DNA from: Roseivirga sp. UBA6052
Lineage (GTDB): Bacteria > Bacteroidota > Bacteroidia > Cytophagales > Cyclobacteriaceae
Reading direction: 5' to 3'
Assembly: GCA_002427755.1 (NCBI GenBank)
Contig: DIYO01000009.1
Coordinates: 437,296 to 501,295, forward strand
DNA: 64,000 nucleotides
Shown here: positions 53,606-62,579 of the stretch, piece by piece
How the letters are laid out: each line of letters starts with the position of its first letter
How positions within the stretch are numbered: position 1 is the first letter of the stretch
Program-made: the position numbers and the translations under genes
The notes under the pieces: generated by a model
Database searches by the model: none
What the model saw: the letters and a program-made list of their open reading frames with translations, nothing else
Told to the model about the DNA's origin: nothing

Positions 53606-55444
53606 ATGTTAGACGGCAGAAGATATATTATTCAAGCAGCTTTTGTAATTGTAGGTCTCGTATTCCTTATCAAGCTATTTGCCTTACAAGTTGTGGATAA
53701 GACATATCAGATCAAGGCTGAACGAAACATTATTCAGACCATCACAGAGTACCCTTTTAGAGGACTCATGCGTGATCGTAATAAAGAATTGATTGTCTAC
53801 AATGAGCCCATGTACGATTTAATGGTTGTACCAAGAGACGTCTATGTTGGTGATACAACGGCATTCTGCGATTTATTTGAGATTACGGAAGAAGAATACT
53901 TAGAGAACATGCAAAACGCACGTAAGTATTCAAGTGTAAAGCCCTCTACATTTTTAAAGAAAATCTCGCATGAAAAGTATGCAAAGATTCAAGATCACCT
54001 ACATAAATTCAATGGCTTCTTTGTTAACCCTAGAACAGTAAGAAGATACACTAATCCAATACTAGCCAATCAAGTAGGATACATAGGAGAAGTAAGTCCA
54101 GATGACCTGGAAAGAGATACTGAAGATTACTATAAATCTGGGGACTATATTGGAATTACTGGGCTTGAGAAATCTTATGAAAAAGAATTAAGAGGAGAAC
54201 GAGGTGTTAGTAGAAAACTGGTTAATGTAAACGGTATTGAAAAAGGTAAATACCGTGATGGTGCTTTAGACACTGCCTCAACTCCGGGAAGAAACCTTCT
54301 AACCACTATTGATCTCGAATTACAAAAGTATGCCGAGTTTCTGATGGAAGGTAAGCGAGGTAGTGTAGTGGCAATAGAACCATCAACTGGTGAAATATTG
54401 GCGATGGTTTCAGTACCCTCATACGATCCTAATAAGCTTTCTGGTAAAAGTTTTGGAGACTACTTTGAAGAAATAAAGGCCGATACAACCGCACCGCTTT
54501 TTAATAGAGCTATACAAGCACAATACCCTCCAGGGTCTATTTTTAAAACTGTACAAGCTCTGATTGCATTAGATGACGGAGTGATTACACCAGAAGAAAA
54601 ACTTAAAGTAAATCTAGGTGTTATGGGTGATCATGCACCAGCCGGGCTGTATGATGTAGCCAGGGGAATTGAATTCTCGTCCAACAATTACTTTCATGAC
54701 GTGATGAAAAAATTGATTCAGAGAGGAGAAGGATCAAACATCTTCATCGATAGCCGAATGGGTCTTGAGAAATGGACAGAAGCAGTAGAGAAGTTTGGCT
54801 TTGGCAATAGCTTAGGAATTGACATTGATGGTGAGGAATCTGGTTTAGTACCAAGTGTTGAGACCTACGATAAGATGCATGGAAGAGGTAGATGGGCCTA
54901 CAGCGGTATTTACTCTTTATCGATTGGTCAAGGTGAGTTGTTGGTTACACCACTTCAAGTGGCTAATCTGGCGGCAATTATCGCTAACCGTGGGCACTAT
55001 ATAACACCACATTTAGTAAAAGGCATTGAAGAAAACGGAGTAATCACTGAGCTAGAATTTGAAAAGCACTACACGGGAAAAGGTGATGAATATTATCCTG
55101 CCATTATAGAGGGGATGACAAGAGCGGTTAAGAAAACCGCACCTAGAGCTGCCATCAAAGACATAACCATTGCCGGTAAGACAGGTACTGCCGAAAATGG
55201 AGCAAAAGGAGAAGTTTATGATCACTCTGTTTTTATGGCGTTTGCACCTGCCGAAGCACCTAAAATTGCTATTGCAGTCTATACAGAAAATGCAGGCTGG
55301 GGAGGTGGTGCATCTGCATCTACTGCAAGCTTATTGATTGAAAAGTTTATAAGAGGAGATATTAAAAAGACATGGTGGGATCGCGAGAGATACGTTCGCG
55401 AAAAGCTCTATTTAGAAGGTCTTGAAGAAACAATCGATAATTGA
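53606..55444 (+). CDS. mrdA: Penicillin-binding protein 2 (elongation transpeptidase)
   Basis: This 612-residue protein has a short cytoplasmic end, one membrane helix (about residues 8-30), a pedestal domain and a transpeptidase domain. The catalytic motifs are SIFK with Ser311 (PPGSIFKTV), SSN near residue 358, and KTG in IAGKTGTAENG. It crosslinks lateral peptidoglycan with RodA. It ends with TGA inside the RodA TTG start (TTGA). Confidence 0.94.
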   Translation: MLDGRRYIIQAAFVIVGLVFLIKLFALQVVDKTYQIKAERNIIQTITEYPFRGLMRDRNKELIVYNEPMYDLMVVPRDVYVGDTTAFCDLFEITEEEYLENMQNARKYSSVKPSTFLKKISHEKYAKIQDHLHKFNGFFVNPRTVRRYTNPILANQVGYIGEVSPDDLERDTEDYYKSGDYIGITGLEKSYEKELRGERGVSRKLVNVNGIEKGKYRDGALDTASTPGRNLLTTIDLELQKYAEFLMEGKRGSVVAIEPSTGEILAMVSVPSYDPNKLSGKSFGDYFEEIKADTTAPLFNRAIQAQYPPGSIFKTVQALIALDDGVITPEEKLKVNLGVMGDHAPAGLYDVARGIEFSSNNYFHDVMKKLIQRGEGSNIFIDSRMGLEKWTEAVEKFGFGNSLGIDIDGEESGLVPSVETYDKMHGRGRWAYSGIYSLSIGQGELLVTPLQVANLAAIIANRGHYITPHLVKGIEENGVITELEFEKHYTGKGDEYYPAIIEGMTRAVKKTAPRAAIKDITIAGKTGTAENGAKGEVYDHSVFMAFAPAEAPKIAIAVYTENAGWGGGASASTASLLIEKFIRGDIKKTWWDRERYVREKLYLEGLEETIDN

Positions 55445-56715
55445 GAAAAGAAGGCGGATTATTTAGTAACCTAGACTGGCTGGTCGTATTTCTTTATTTC
55501 ATCTTAGTAGCACTGGGTTGGTTCAATATTTACGCCTCTGTCTATGATCCGGCTCAAAACCAAACAATCTTCGATATAGGAATAGCCTCTGGTCAACAGC
55601 TGCTTTTCATTGGTGCATCAACCATTTTAATCATTGTAATTCTATTAATCGACTTTAGGATTTACGAGACCTTCGCTCCTATATTTTACATCTTGTCCAT
55701 TATTTTACTTGGGGGTGTCTTAATCTTCGGGAAGGAGATTAATGGAGCAAAGGCATGGTACGATCTTGGCTTTTTTAGATTACAACCTGCTGAGTTTGCC
55801 AAATTGGCCACAGCTCTATTACTGGCAAGGTATGTTGCCACACAAGGCGTTAAACTATCAGAATTTAAGTCTCAGGTCCGAACATTAGTGCCCATTATTA
55901 TTCCAATTGGCTTAATAGCTTTGCAACCAGATGCCGGCTCTGCTATGGTTTTTGCTGCATTAATAGTAGCCCTATATAGGGAAGGATTCCCAGGCATATT
56001 CATCACGTTAGCCCTTTCAGTGGCTACCATCTTTATTCTTACCCTACTTGTTGATCAGATGTATTTATACATCGCATCAGCGTCTTTGGCCTTGATAGTG
56101 ATTCTTCTCATTGAAAAGAAAAGGGCAAAAATTCTACCCGTCCTTGGCATTCTAGTTGTAGTATGTGCTGTGATATTTGCAACAGACTATGTTCAAAATA
56201 ATGTACTGAAACCTTATCAGTTAAGTAGAATTGAAATTATTCTTAAACCCGATCTTTTCGACCCCAAGAATGAGGGATGGAACTTGGAGCAATCAAAGAT
56301 TGCCATAGGTTCAGGGGGGCTAACGGGTAAAGGCTTCTTAGAAGGTACCCAAACGAAATTCGGCTACGTGCCTGAACAAAGCACCGACTTTATCTTTAGC
56401 ACATTGGCAGAAGAACATGGTTGGTTTGGGTGTGCATTGGTTATCTGCCTTTTTATGGTACTCATGCTTAGAATAGTCTTTATCGCAGAGCGGCAGAAAT
56501 CGAAATTTGGTAGATTCTATGGCTATAGTGTGGCCTCAATATTCTTCTTGCACTTCACCATAAACATTGCCATGACTATTGGCTTATTCCCCGTGGTAGG
56601 TATTCCACTTCCTTTTTTTAGTAAAGGGGGCAGTTCGCTATTCTCTTTTACCATTATGCTCTTTGTGCTTCTTAAAATAGATATGCACAGGTCTCAGGTA
56701 CTACAAAGAAGTTAA
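55441..56715 (+). CDS. rodA: Peptidoglycan glycosyltransferase RodA (SEDS family)
   Basis: This 424-residue SEDS protein has about ten helices. The conserved residues include the loop LGFFRLQPAEFAKLATALLLA, ALQPDAGSAMVF, GSGGLTGKGFLEGTQT and the C-terminal PLPFFSKGGSSLFSF. It polymerises lipid II glycan chains with PBP2. The start is TTG. The 3' end overlaps the convergent minus-strand gene by 4 bases. Confidence 0.94.
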   Translation: MRKEGGLFSNLDWLVVFLYFILVALGWFNIYASVYDPAQNQTIFDIGIASGQQLLFIGASTILIIVILLIDFRIYETFAPIFYILSIILLGGVLIFGKEINGAKAWYDLGFFRLQPAEFAKLATALLLARYVATQGVKLSEFKSQVRTLVPIIIPIGLIALQPDAGSAMVFAALIVALYREGFPGIFITLALSVATIFILTLLVDQMYLYIASASLALIVILLIEKKRAKILPVLGILVVVCAVIFATDYVQNNVLKPYQLSRIEIILKPDLFDPKNEGWNLEQSKIAIGSGGLTGKGFLEGTQTKFGYVPEQSTDFIFSTLAEEHGWFGCALVICLFMVLMLRIVFIAERQKSKFGRFYGYSVASIFFLHFTINIAMTIGLFPVVGIPLPFFSKGGSSLFSFTIMLFVLLKIDMHRSQVLQRS

Positions 56716-57704
56716 GAGAAACTTCTTTCAAGAACAGCCATAAAGGCTTCTACTTCTTCGCTCTCCATATCCCAACCTGAATTGTAATTATTGGCAATAG
56801 AGAGTGCATCTTGTAAATCCGAAGCCTGCCCAATCTGAGCAAATGCTTCCTTCATCTTTCCATTATCACCACCAAACAAGTTATTCTGGAACATGAACTT
56901 CTCATTTAAAGTTAGAGATGCTTCAATAGATTTATTCACACTCTTTTGCAGCTTTTCGGCAAGAGTTAATTTTTTTGGTGCATCAAATTTATCGTTGAGC
57001 GTATTACCAATGGTTTCTTCTTTAGATTCAGTTACTACGGGCTCAACCTGCTCAGTCTGTACCTCTTTCTGAACTTTAGGCTCTTCTACTTTAGGTTCTT
57101 CAATCACTTCAAAAAGAGACTGTACTTGGTCCATTGCGTTGAGCTTATTCAAGAATACTTCCGCATCGGTAGTTTCTAACTGTGATTGATCCAAATCTTC
57201 AAACATATTGAGTATGCTATTCTTGGTATCAAAGTCTCCAATTCGATCTACTAAGACCTTAAAGAAATCACGATTAGCCTTTATGTATTTAATCTGCCGT
57301 TTAAAATCTTGAGGTCTTTCAATTCTACCTAAGATGGACTCCAAATAGGCTTTGGGTGCAAAAGAAATGAGGATAGCATCTTCAATGGCTTGATTGAGTA
57401 ATGGCTGAAGATGCTCTTTATCAATACTTATATGATTAGAAAGTACGTTCATGAAATCCTTCAATGCCGCTTTAACCTTCTCATGAGCAAAATCAAAATA
57501 GGGACTCTCAAGTTTTTCTACCTCGTTTCTCCATTGATTGAAAAGGGAACGAATAATAAATGAATTGACCTGCCTAGAGTTAGTGAGAGATATCAATCGT
57601 TCACCTTCCACTTTAGCATAAGATTTAAATGTAGATTCTGCGATTGAACTTCCGATGGACTTACTAATTTCGCCAACTGCTTCAAGCTTAAGTTTGTAGC
57701 GCAT
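56712..57704 (-). CDS. Unknown helical protein
   Basis: I do not recognise this 330-residue cytoplasmic protein by family. It is rich in helices with a basic N-terminal part (about residues 1-130, KLKLEAVGEISKSIGSS). A low-complexity acidic/proline linker lies near residues 200-230 (EEPKVEEPKVQKEVQTE). A helical C-terminal part follows, with KLTLAEKLQKSVNKSIEASL and NEKFMFQNNLFGGDNGKMKE. That last block (NEKFxFxxxLFxGDxxxxxxA) is common in uncharacterised Bacteroidota proteins. It is encoded opposite to rodA and the ferredoxin gene, sharing a 33-base gap with the latter. The function is unknown. Confidence 0.7.
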   Translation of the reverse strand: MRYKLKLEAVGEISKSIGSSIAESTFKSYAKVEGERLISLTNSRQVNSFIIRSLFNQWRNEVEKLESPYFDFAHEKVKAALKDFMNVLSNHISIDKEHLQPLLNQAIEDAILISFAPKAYLESILGRIERPQDFKRQIKYIKANRDFFKVLVDRIGDFDTKNSILNMFEDLDQSQLETTDAEVFLNKLNAMDQVQSLFEVIEEPKVEEPKVQKEVQTEQVEPVVTESKEETIGNTLNDKFDAPKKLTLAEKLQKSVNKSIEASLTLNEKFMFQNNLFGGDNGKMKEAFAQIGQASDLQDALSIANNYNSGWDMESEEVEAFMAVLERSFS

Positions 57705-57737
57705 TGCTTATTTCTTTTGATTTGTAAATATAGAATT

Positions 57738-58061
57738 ATGCCGAAGATCATTATCCGAAATCTTGACAATAAGCTCATTGAGAGTAACGACAGTAGCCAA
57801 TCGATATTGGATGTTATACATGGTGCACAAGTAGACTGGATGCATTCTTGTGGAGGAAATGGGAGATGTACAACTTGTAAGATGGTAATGCATTCAGGTC
57901 AGGCGTCTTTGGGTCCCGATTCTGAAGCTGAAACAAAATTGAGAGGACTGGATCGATTGGCAGAGAACGAAAGACTGGCTTGCCAATGTAACTTACTGGG
58001 AGACATTGAAATCTCAGTAGCGGAAAAGAACAAGTTTCCACACATGACCTACACAGATTAA
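57738..58061 (+). CDS. 2Fe-2S ferredoxin, adrenodoxin-like spacing
   Basis: 107 residues from the ATG at 57738. The iron-sulfur ligands are Cys38, Cys44 and Cys47 in HSCGGNGRCTTCKM and Cys84 in ERLACQCNLLG. The spacing C-x5-C-x2-C-x36-C is that of vertebrate-type or Fdx-type ferredoxins rather than of plant type (C-x4-C). It transfers electrons; the partner is unknown. The frame opens 7 codons upstream at a TTG, but the ATG gives the usual length. Confidence 0.88.
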   Translation: MPKIIIRNLDNKLIESNDSSQSILDVIHGAQVDWMHSCGGNGRCTTCKMVMHSGQASLGPDSEAETKLRGLDRLAENERLACQCNLLGDIEISVAEKNKFPHMTYTD

Positions 58062-58064
58062 TAG

Positions 58065-58667
58065 ATGTTTCTAGAACCCCAAATCAATATATCAGATGAA
58101 CACACCAGTGGTAGCATTGAAGTGATTTGTGGATGTATGTTCTCAGGTAAAACTGAAGAACTAATCAGAAGACTCAGAAGGGCTGCTATTGCTAAACAGA
58201 AAGTAGAAATCTTTAAGCCTGCTATTGATACTCGCTATGATGAGGAAGAGGTGGTGTCTCATAATAGAACATCTATCCGATCAACACCCGTTCAATTTGC
58301 TTCTGACATCATTCTTTTGGCAGGTGATAGTGATGTTGTAGGTATAGACGAGGCACAGTTCTTCGATGAAGATATCGTGGATGTTTGCAGGAAACTTGCT
58401 AACAGTGGCAAGAGAGTTATTGTTGCCGGACTAGATATGGATGCAAAGGGAGAACCTTTTGGACCAATGCCATTTATTCTGGCCATTGCCGAATTTGTTA
58501 CAAAACTTCATGCCATTTGCACAGTAAGTGGTTCATTGGCTTCGTTTTCCTATAAACTCACTGATTCAGATAAGACAGTCGAATTAGGAGAGAAAGATAT
58601 CTATGAAGCACGTAACAGAAAGTACTTCTACGAGGGGCAAAAGGAGAAAAAGAAAAAAAGTGATTAG
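58065..58667 (+). CDS. tdk: Thymidine kinase
   Basis: This 200-residue enzyme has the type II thymidine kinase P-loop GCMFSGKTEELIRRLRR near residue 23, VVGIDEAQFFDED near residue 92 and VIVAGLDMDAKGEPFGPM. It phosphorylates thymidine in the salvage pathway. The zinc cysteines common in the family are mostly absent: the first pair reads ICTVSG and the second YEARNRKYF. It begins 3 bases after the ferredoxin gene and overlaps the next gene. Confidence 0.9.
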   Translation: MFLEPQINISDEHTSGSIEVICGCMFSGKTEELIRRLRRAAIAKQKVEIFKPAIDTRYDEEEVVSHNRTSIRSTPVQFASDIILLAGDSDVVGIDEAQFFDEDIVDVCRKLANSGKRVIVAGLDMDAKGEPFGPMPFILAIAEFVTKLHAICTVSGSLASFSYKLTDSDKTVELGEKDIYEARNRKYFYEGQKEKKKKSD

Positions 58668-60867
58668 AAAGGCAATTCATATTGCCTTAAGCACTGCCTT
58701 ATTCATATTCTGTTATGAGTCTCAAGCTCAAATCAATATTCCCGTACTCAGCTGGCAAACTCACTTCAGCTATAACAACATCAACTCAATCACCAGTGGC
58801 GATAACAAGATCTTTGCAGCTGCCAATCATGGAATTTTTTATGTAGATCAAACCGATAATAGCACTTGGTTAATCAATAAGAATAATGGACTAAGTGATG
58901 TGGACATAGCCGCCATACACTACAATGAAATCTTAAATAAACTAGTGATTGGCTATAAAGATGGAGGAATAGACTTTTGGGAAAGAGCCAATGTAGAAAG
59001 CCTCTCCACGGTTAAAGATGCTGAAATAACTGGAAGTAAAACGTACAGAAACATACAATCTTTTGGAAACAGAATATACCTCTCTGGGGATTTAGGAATT
59101 ATAGTCTACGATACCGAGAATTCACGCATAACAGAATCATACCTCAATCTAGGACAAGCAGGAGAAAGGCTATCGATCAACGAAATCTACATTGAAAGTG
59201 ATTCAGTATATGCCATGTCAGACGATGGTATCCTATCAGCATCAAATTCAAGTAATGTAAACCTTCAAGATTTTAACAATTGGCAGCGCTCTTTAACAGG
59301 ATTGAGTTTCACCAATATTGAAGAGTTCGAGAACCAATTGTATGCCTCATCCGGTCAAGACATTTTCATTTATGCCAATTCCGAATGGACATACTTTTCT
59401 AACACAGCAGAAGAGATTGAAGATTTAGAGGTAACCAATGGCAGGCTAACGGCACTGGCTGGTAACCAACTCTATCAAAGGTTTGGAAACTCCCTTGCTC
59501 CCAATAAAACGATTACGTCAAGTAACACCATGTTAGACTTTAATGGGTATCTATGGGTGGGCTCTCAAAATCTGGGGCTTTCTCGCTATATCTATATTCG
59601 AGAAGGGTTTCAATCATTTAAACCTAATGGACCAGTAAGTGACAACAACCTGAAATCCTTCTGGGAAAACGGTAATGCGTTCTTTATGTATGAGGATGGT
59701 TTTTCTAAACTGTCTATAGAAAATAGATCGTGGACTACGGATAATACTGCGGTGATACAATCTCGGCAATTAACTGATCTTGACTTTAAAGTTAGACTAC
59801 CATCTGACCTCGATTTACCAGTCATGGCAGATTTCAATCTTGGCCTATTTGTGACCAATGAAGCCAATGACTTAATCTTCAATAGTAGTGGTTCGACACT
59901 CAACCGAATCAATAATTCTTATGCCATAACGGCAATTGAGGGTGAAGATGAACACATGTGGATTCTATCAAGAAACTTTGGATCACCATTACATAGATGG
60001 AATGTCACTAGAGATAATTGGACTGAATACGATCTCGATCAAGAGAGAACGAACTTTGCCACAGATCTATTCATATCAAATGAAGGAGATAAATGGATCA
60101 CAATAGAAGAATCTCAAGGTGGCGGTATTGTAGTTTTTAACGAATCTAGCGGAAGAGAAAGGTATCTAAACATTAATGGAGGCCAAGGAGGTCTTCCGGG
60201 CAGAAAAGTCAATGATCTAGTTTATGATCAAGATGAGTTTCTCTGGATAGCTACTAATGGAGGTATCGGATATTATCCTAACCCGGAAGATGTTTTAAAT
60301 GGACAGCCACTAACTGCTGAAATCCCAATATTCGAAAACCGATTGTTATTACGAGATGAGCACATTACGGCTATATCTATCGATCCAGCTAACCGCAAGT
60401 GGATTGGGACTCTGAACAACGGATTATGGCTTTTTTCAGAAACTGGAGAAGAATTAATCTTTCATTTTACAGTTGACAATAGCCCTCTACCAAGCAATGA
60501 AATTGTAGACCTAGTTATCAATCCTAACTCAGGAGAATTATTCATTACTACAGCAAGTGGTCTTGTATCGTTTAGAGGAGATGCCACTGAGGGCCTGCCT
60601 TCTCACACAAACGTTAAAATCTATCCAAACCCTGTGGCACCGAACTTTCAAGGAAACATCGTTTTGGAAGGTTTGGTAAACAATGCTACTGTAAAGATCA
60701 CGGATGTATCGGGAAAACTTGTTCGCGAAGTTCGAGCGAACGGCAGTACCGCAATTTGGAATATCAGAGATTTGAGTAATAGTCGGGTTGCTACTGGAGT
60801 ATATCTTGTTTTTAGTTCAAACAGAGATGGTACGGAAACTTATGTGGGCAAAATAGTAGTGATCTAA
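58660..60867 (+). CDS. porZ: PorZ-like type IX secretion protein (beta-propeller with C-terminal sorting-like domain)
   Basis: About 735 residues from the GTG at 58660. A signal peptide ends near ESQAQ. A two-part beta-propeller with repeated W-I/L-G-T/S blades follows (for example LWVGSQNLGLSRY, KWIGTLNNGLWLF, LWIATNGGIGYYPN). A final Ig-like domain carries NVKIYPNPVAPNF and GVYLVF, typical of proteins handled by the type IX system. The start of the mature protein (PVLSWQTHFSYNNINSI) agrees with PorZ. The open frame begins at 58603, overlapping tdk by 65 bases; the GTG with a proper signal peptide and AAGGAG 13 bases upstream is preferred. Confidence 0.75.
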   Translation: MIRKAIHIALSTALFIFCYESQAQINIPVLSWQTHFSYNNINSITSGDNKIFAAANHGIFYVDQTDNSTWLINKNNGLSDVDIAAIHYNEILNKLVIGYKDGGIDFWERANVESLSTVKDAEITGSKTYRNIQSFGNRIYLSGDLGIIVYDTENSRITESYLNLGQAGERLSINEIYIESDSVYAMSDDGILSASNSSNVNLQDFNNWQRSLTGLSFTNIEEFENQLYASSGQDIFIYANSEWTYFSNTAEEIEDLEVTNGRLTALAGNQLYQRFGNSLAPNKTITSSNTMLDFNGYLWVGSQNLGLSRYIYIREGFQSFKPNGPVSDNNLKSFWENGNAFFMYEDGFSKLSIENRSWTTDNTAVIQSRQLTDLDFKVRLPSDLDLPVMADFNLGLFVTNEANDLIFNSSGSTLNRINNSYAITAIEGEDEHMWILSRNFGSPLHRWNVTRDNWTEYDLDQERTNFATDLFISNEGDKWITIEESQGGGIVVFNESSGRERYLNINGGQGGLPGRKVNDLVYDQDEFLWIATNGGIGYYPNPEDVLNGQPLTAEIPIFENRLLLRDEHITAISIDPANRKWIGTLNNGLWLFSETGEELIFHFTVDNSPLPSNEIVDLVINPNSGELFITTASGLVSFRGDATEGLPSHTNVKIYPNPVAPNFQGNIVLEGLVNNATVKITDVSGKLVREVRANGSTAIWNIRDLSNSRVATGVYLVFSSNRDGTETYVGKIVVI

Positions 60868-61559
60868 TGCTTTATTCTACAAGAGGAATTGTCTTTGGAA
60901 GTACCAAGTTTAAGGAAACATCCATTATCGTTAAGATATATACCGAGCAGTTCGGCATGCAATCTTATTTGGTAAATGGAGTAAGATCTAACAAATCCAA
61001 AGGTAAATCAGCCCTCTATCAGCCACTCTCACTACTTGATATGACTGTCTACAATAAAGCTGGAAAAGATATTCAGAGAGTTTCTGAGTCAAAATTCGCC
61101 CTTACCTATTCGAGTATTCCTTTCGATCCATTTAAAAGAACGATTGGCATTTTCTTGACGGAAATATTAAGCAAAATTCTTCGCGAAGAATCACATAATT
61201 CCAATGTATTCAAATTCATCTTTCATTCTCTTGAGCTGTTTGATACACAGTTAATCAACATTCAAAATTTCCATCTCCAATTACTCATAAAAACAACACA
61301 TCAAATTGGCTTTGGACCAGAAAATGGAGAAGACTTTGTGCATCAAATAAGCGATTCTGGGTATTCCGTTACAATTGATGAAAACGAAGAGAGGTTATTA
61401 ACGGATTTAATGAATCAACCCTATGGTGATGATATATCGATTGGCAATGAAGTCCGAAGAACCCTATTAGATCATATCCTCAAATTTTATCAAATCCATT
61501 TAGGATCATTGGGCGAGATTAAATCATTGAAAGTATTGAAAGACGTTTTGAATGCTTAA
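60867..61559 (+). CDS. recO: DNA repair protein RecO
   Basis: This 230-residue protein has an N-terminal OB domain (TRGIVFGSTKFKETSIIVKI, the family hallmark), then a helical part with KRTIGIFLTEILSKIL and a C-terminal block. It works with RecF and RecR in loading RecA at gaps. It overlaps porZ by one base (TAATG). The zinc-finger cysteines found in some RecO are absent. Confidence 0.9.
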   Translation: MLYSTRGIVFGSTKFKETSIIVKIYTEQFGMQSYLVNGVRSNKSKGKSALYQPLSLLDMTVYNKAGKDIQRVSESKFALTYSSIPFDPFKRTIGIFLTEILSKILREESHNSNVFKFIFHSLELFDTQLINIQNFHLQLLIKTTHQIGFGPENGEDFVHQISDSGYSVTIDENEERLLTDLMNQPYGDDISIGNEVRRTLLDHILKFYQIHLGSLGEIKSLKVLKDVLNA

Positions 61560-61599
61560 ATGACCTCTGAAATGCTTATTTTCGTGAAAAATATAGAAG

Positions 61600-62571
61600 A
61601 TGAGCACTAAGTTATATGACGAAATTCCATCACTCGATTTAGCAGACTTTACTTCTGGTGATGCTGATAAAAAAAATGCCTTCGTTCAAGCTTTAGGTGA
61701 TGCCTACAATAATATTGGTTTTGTTGCCATAAAAAACCATGGCCTAACCGATGAAATGACCGAGAAACTCTACAGTACCATACAAAGCTTTTTTGGTCTA
61801 TCGGATGAAATCAAGCAAAAGTATGAAGTACCAGAATTAGCCGGACAACGTGGATATATTGGTAAAGGGAAAGAACATGCTAAGGGAAGAACTACTGGTG
61901 ATTTAAAGGAATTTTATCATGTTGGTCAGGACGTTACTGATGGTGACCCGATTAAAACTGAATACCCTGATAATATTTGGCCAGAGGAGCTTCCTGAAAT
62001 GGAAACTATTGGCTTAGAAGTATACAAAACATTAGAAGCTACAGGTATTAAAATGCTTCAAGCCATCGCTTTATATCTCGGTTTAGACGAGCACTATTTT
62101 GATAACAAAGTACATAACGGTAATAGTATTTTAAGACCTATTCACTATTTCCCAATAGAGAACCCGGAAGAAGTACCAGCCGATGCGGTAAGAGCTGCAG
62201 AACATGGTGATATAAACCTGATCACATTGCTCATGGGAGCCAGTGCCGATGGTCTTCAAGTGTTGAGAAAAGATAACAAATGGATTCCTATCACTGCACT
62301 TCCAGATCAAATTATTGTAAATGTGGGAGACATGCTTTCAAGGCATACCAACAACAAACTCAAGTCGACCATTCATAGAGTGGTAAACCCACCAAAAGAA
62401 CTTATGAAGACCTCAAGGTTCTCGATACCATTCTTTATGCATCCTAGATCTGAAATGGACTTAACCGTTTTAGACAGTTGTGTGGACACTGATAACCCTA
62501 AGCTTTACGATGATATAACAGCTGGTGCTTTTTTACATCAGCGATTGGCAGAAATAGGGCTTAAGAAATAG
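61600..62571 (+). CDS. 2OG-Fe(II) oxygenase of the isopenicillin-N-synthase family
   Basis: This 323-residue protein has the DIOX_N domain (IGFVAIKNHGLTDEMTEKLY) and the core 2OG-FeII domain with His202, Asp204 and His259, plus Arg273-x-Ser275 for 2-oxoglutarate. Families with this layout include gibberellin- and flavonoid-type oxidases and bacterial relatives of unknown substrate. It is unlike the prolyl-hydroxylase-type enzyme at 2199-2987. It probably has its own transcript, as it follows a 40-base gap with a weak TATTTTCG at 61577-61584. Confidence 0.87.
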   Translation: MSTKLYDEIPSLDLADFTSGDADKKNAFVQALGDAYNNIGFVAIKNHGLTDEMTEKLYSTIQSFFGLSDEIKQKYEVPELAGQRGYIGKGKEHAKGRTTGDLKEFYHVGQDVTDGDPIKTEYPDNIWPEELPEMETIGLEVYKTLEATGIKMLQAIALYLGLDEHYFDNKVHNGNSILRPIHYFPIENPEEVPADAVRAAEHGDINLITLLMGASADGLQVLRKDNKWIPITALPDQIIVNVGDMLSRHTNNKLKSTIHRVVNPPKELMKTSRFSIPFFMHPRSEMDLTVLDSCVDTDNPKLYDDITAGAFLHQRLAEIGLKK

Positions 62572-62579
62572 ACCCAATC

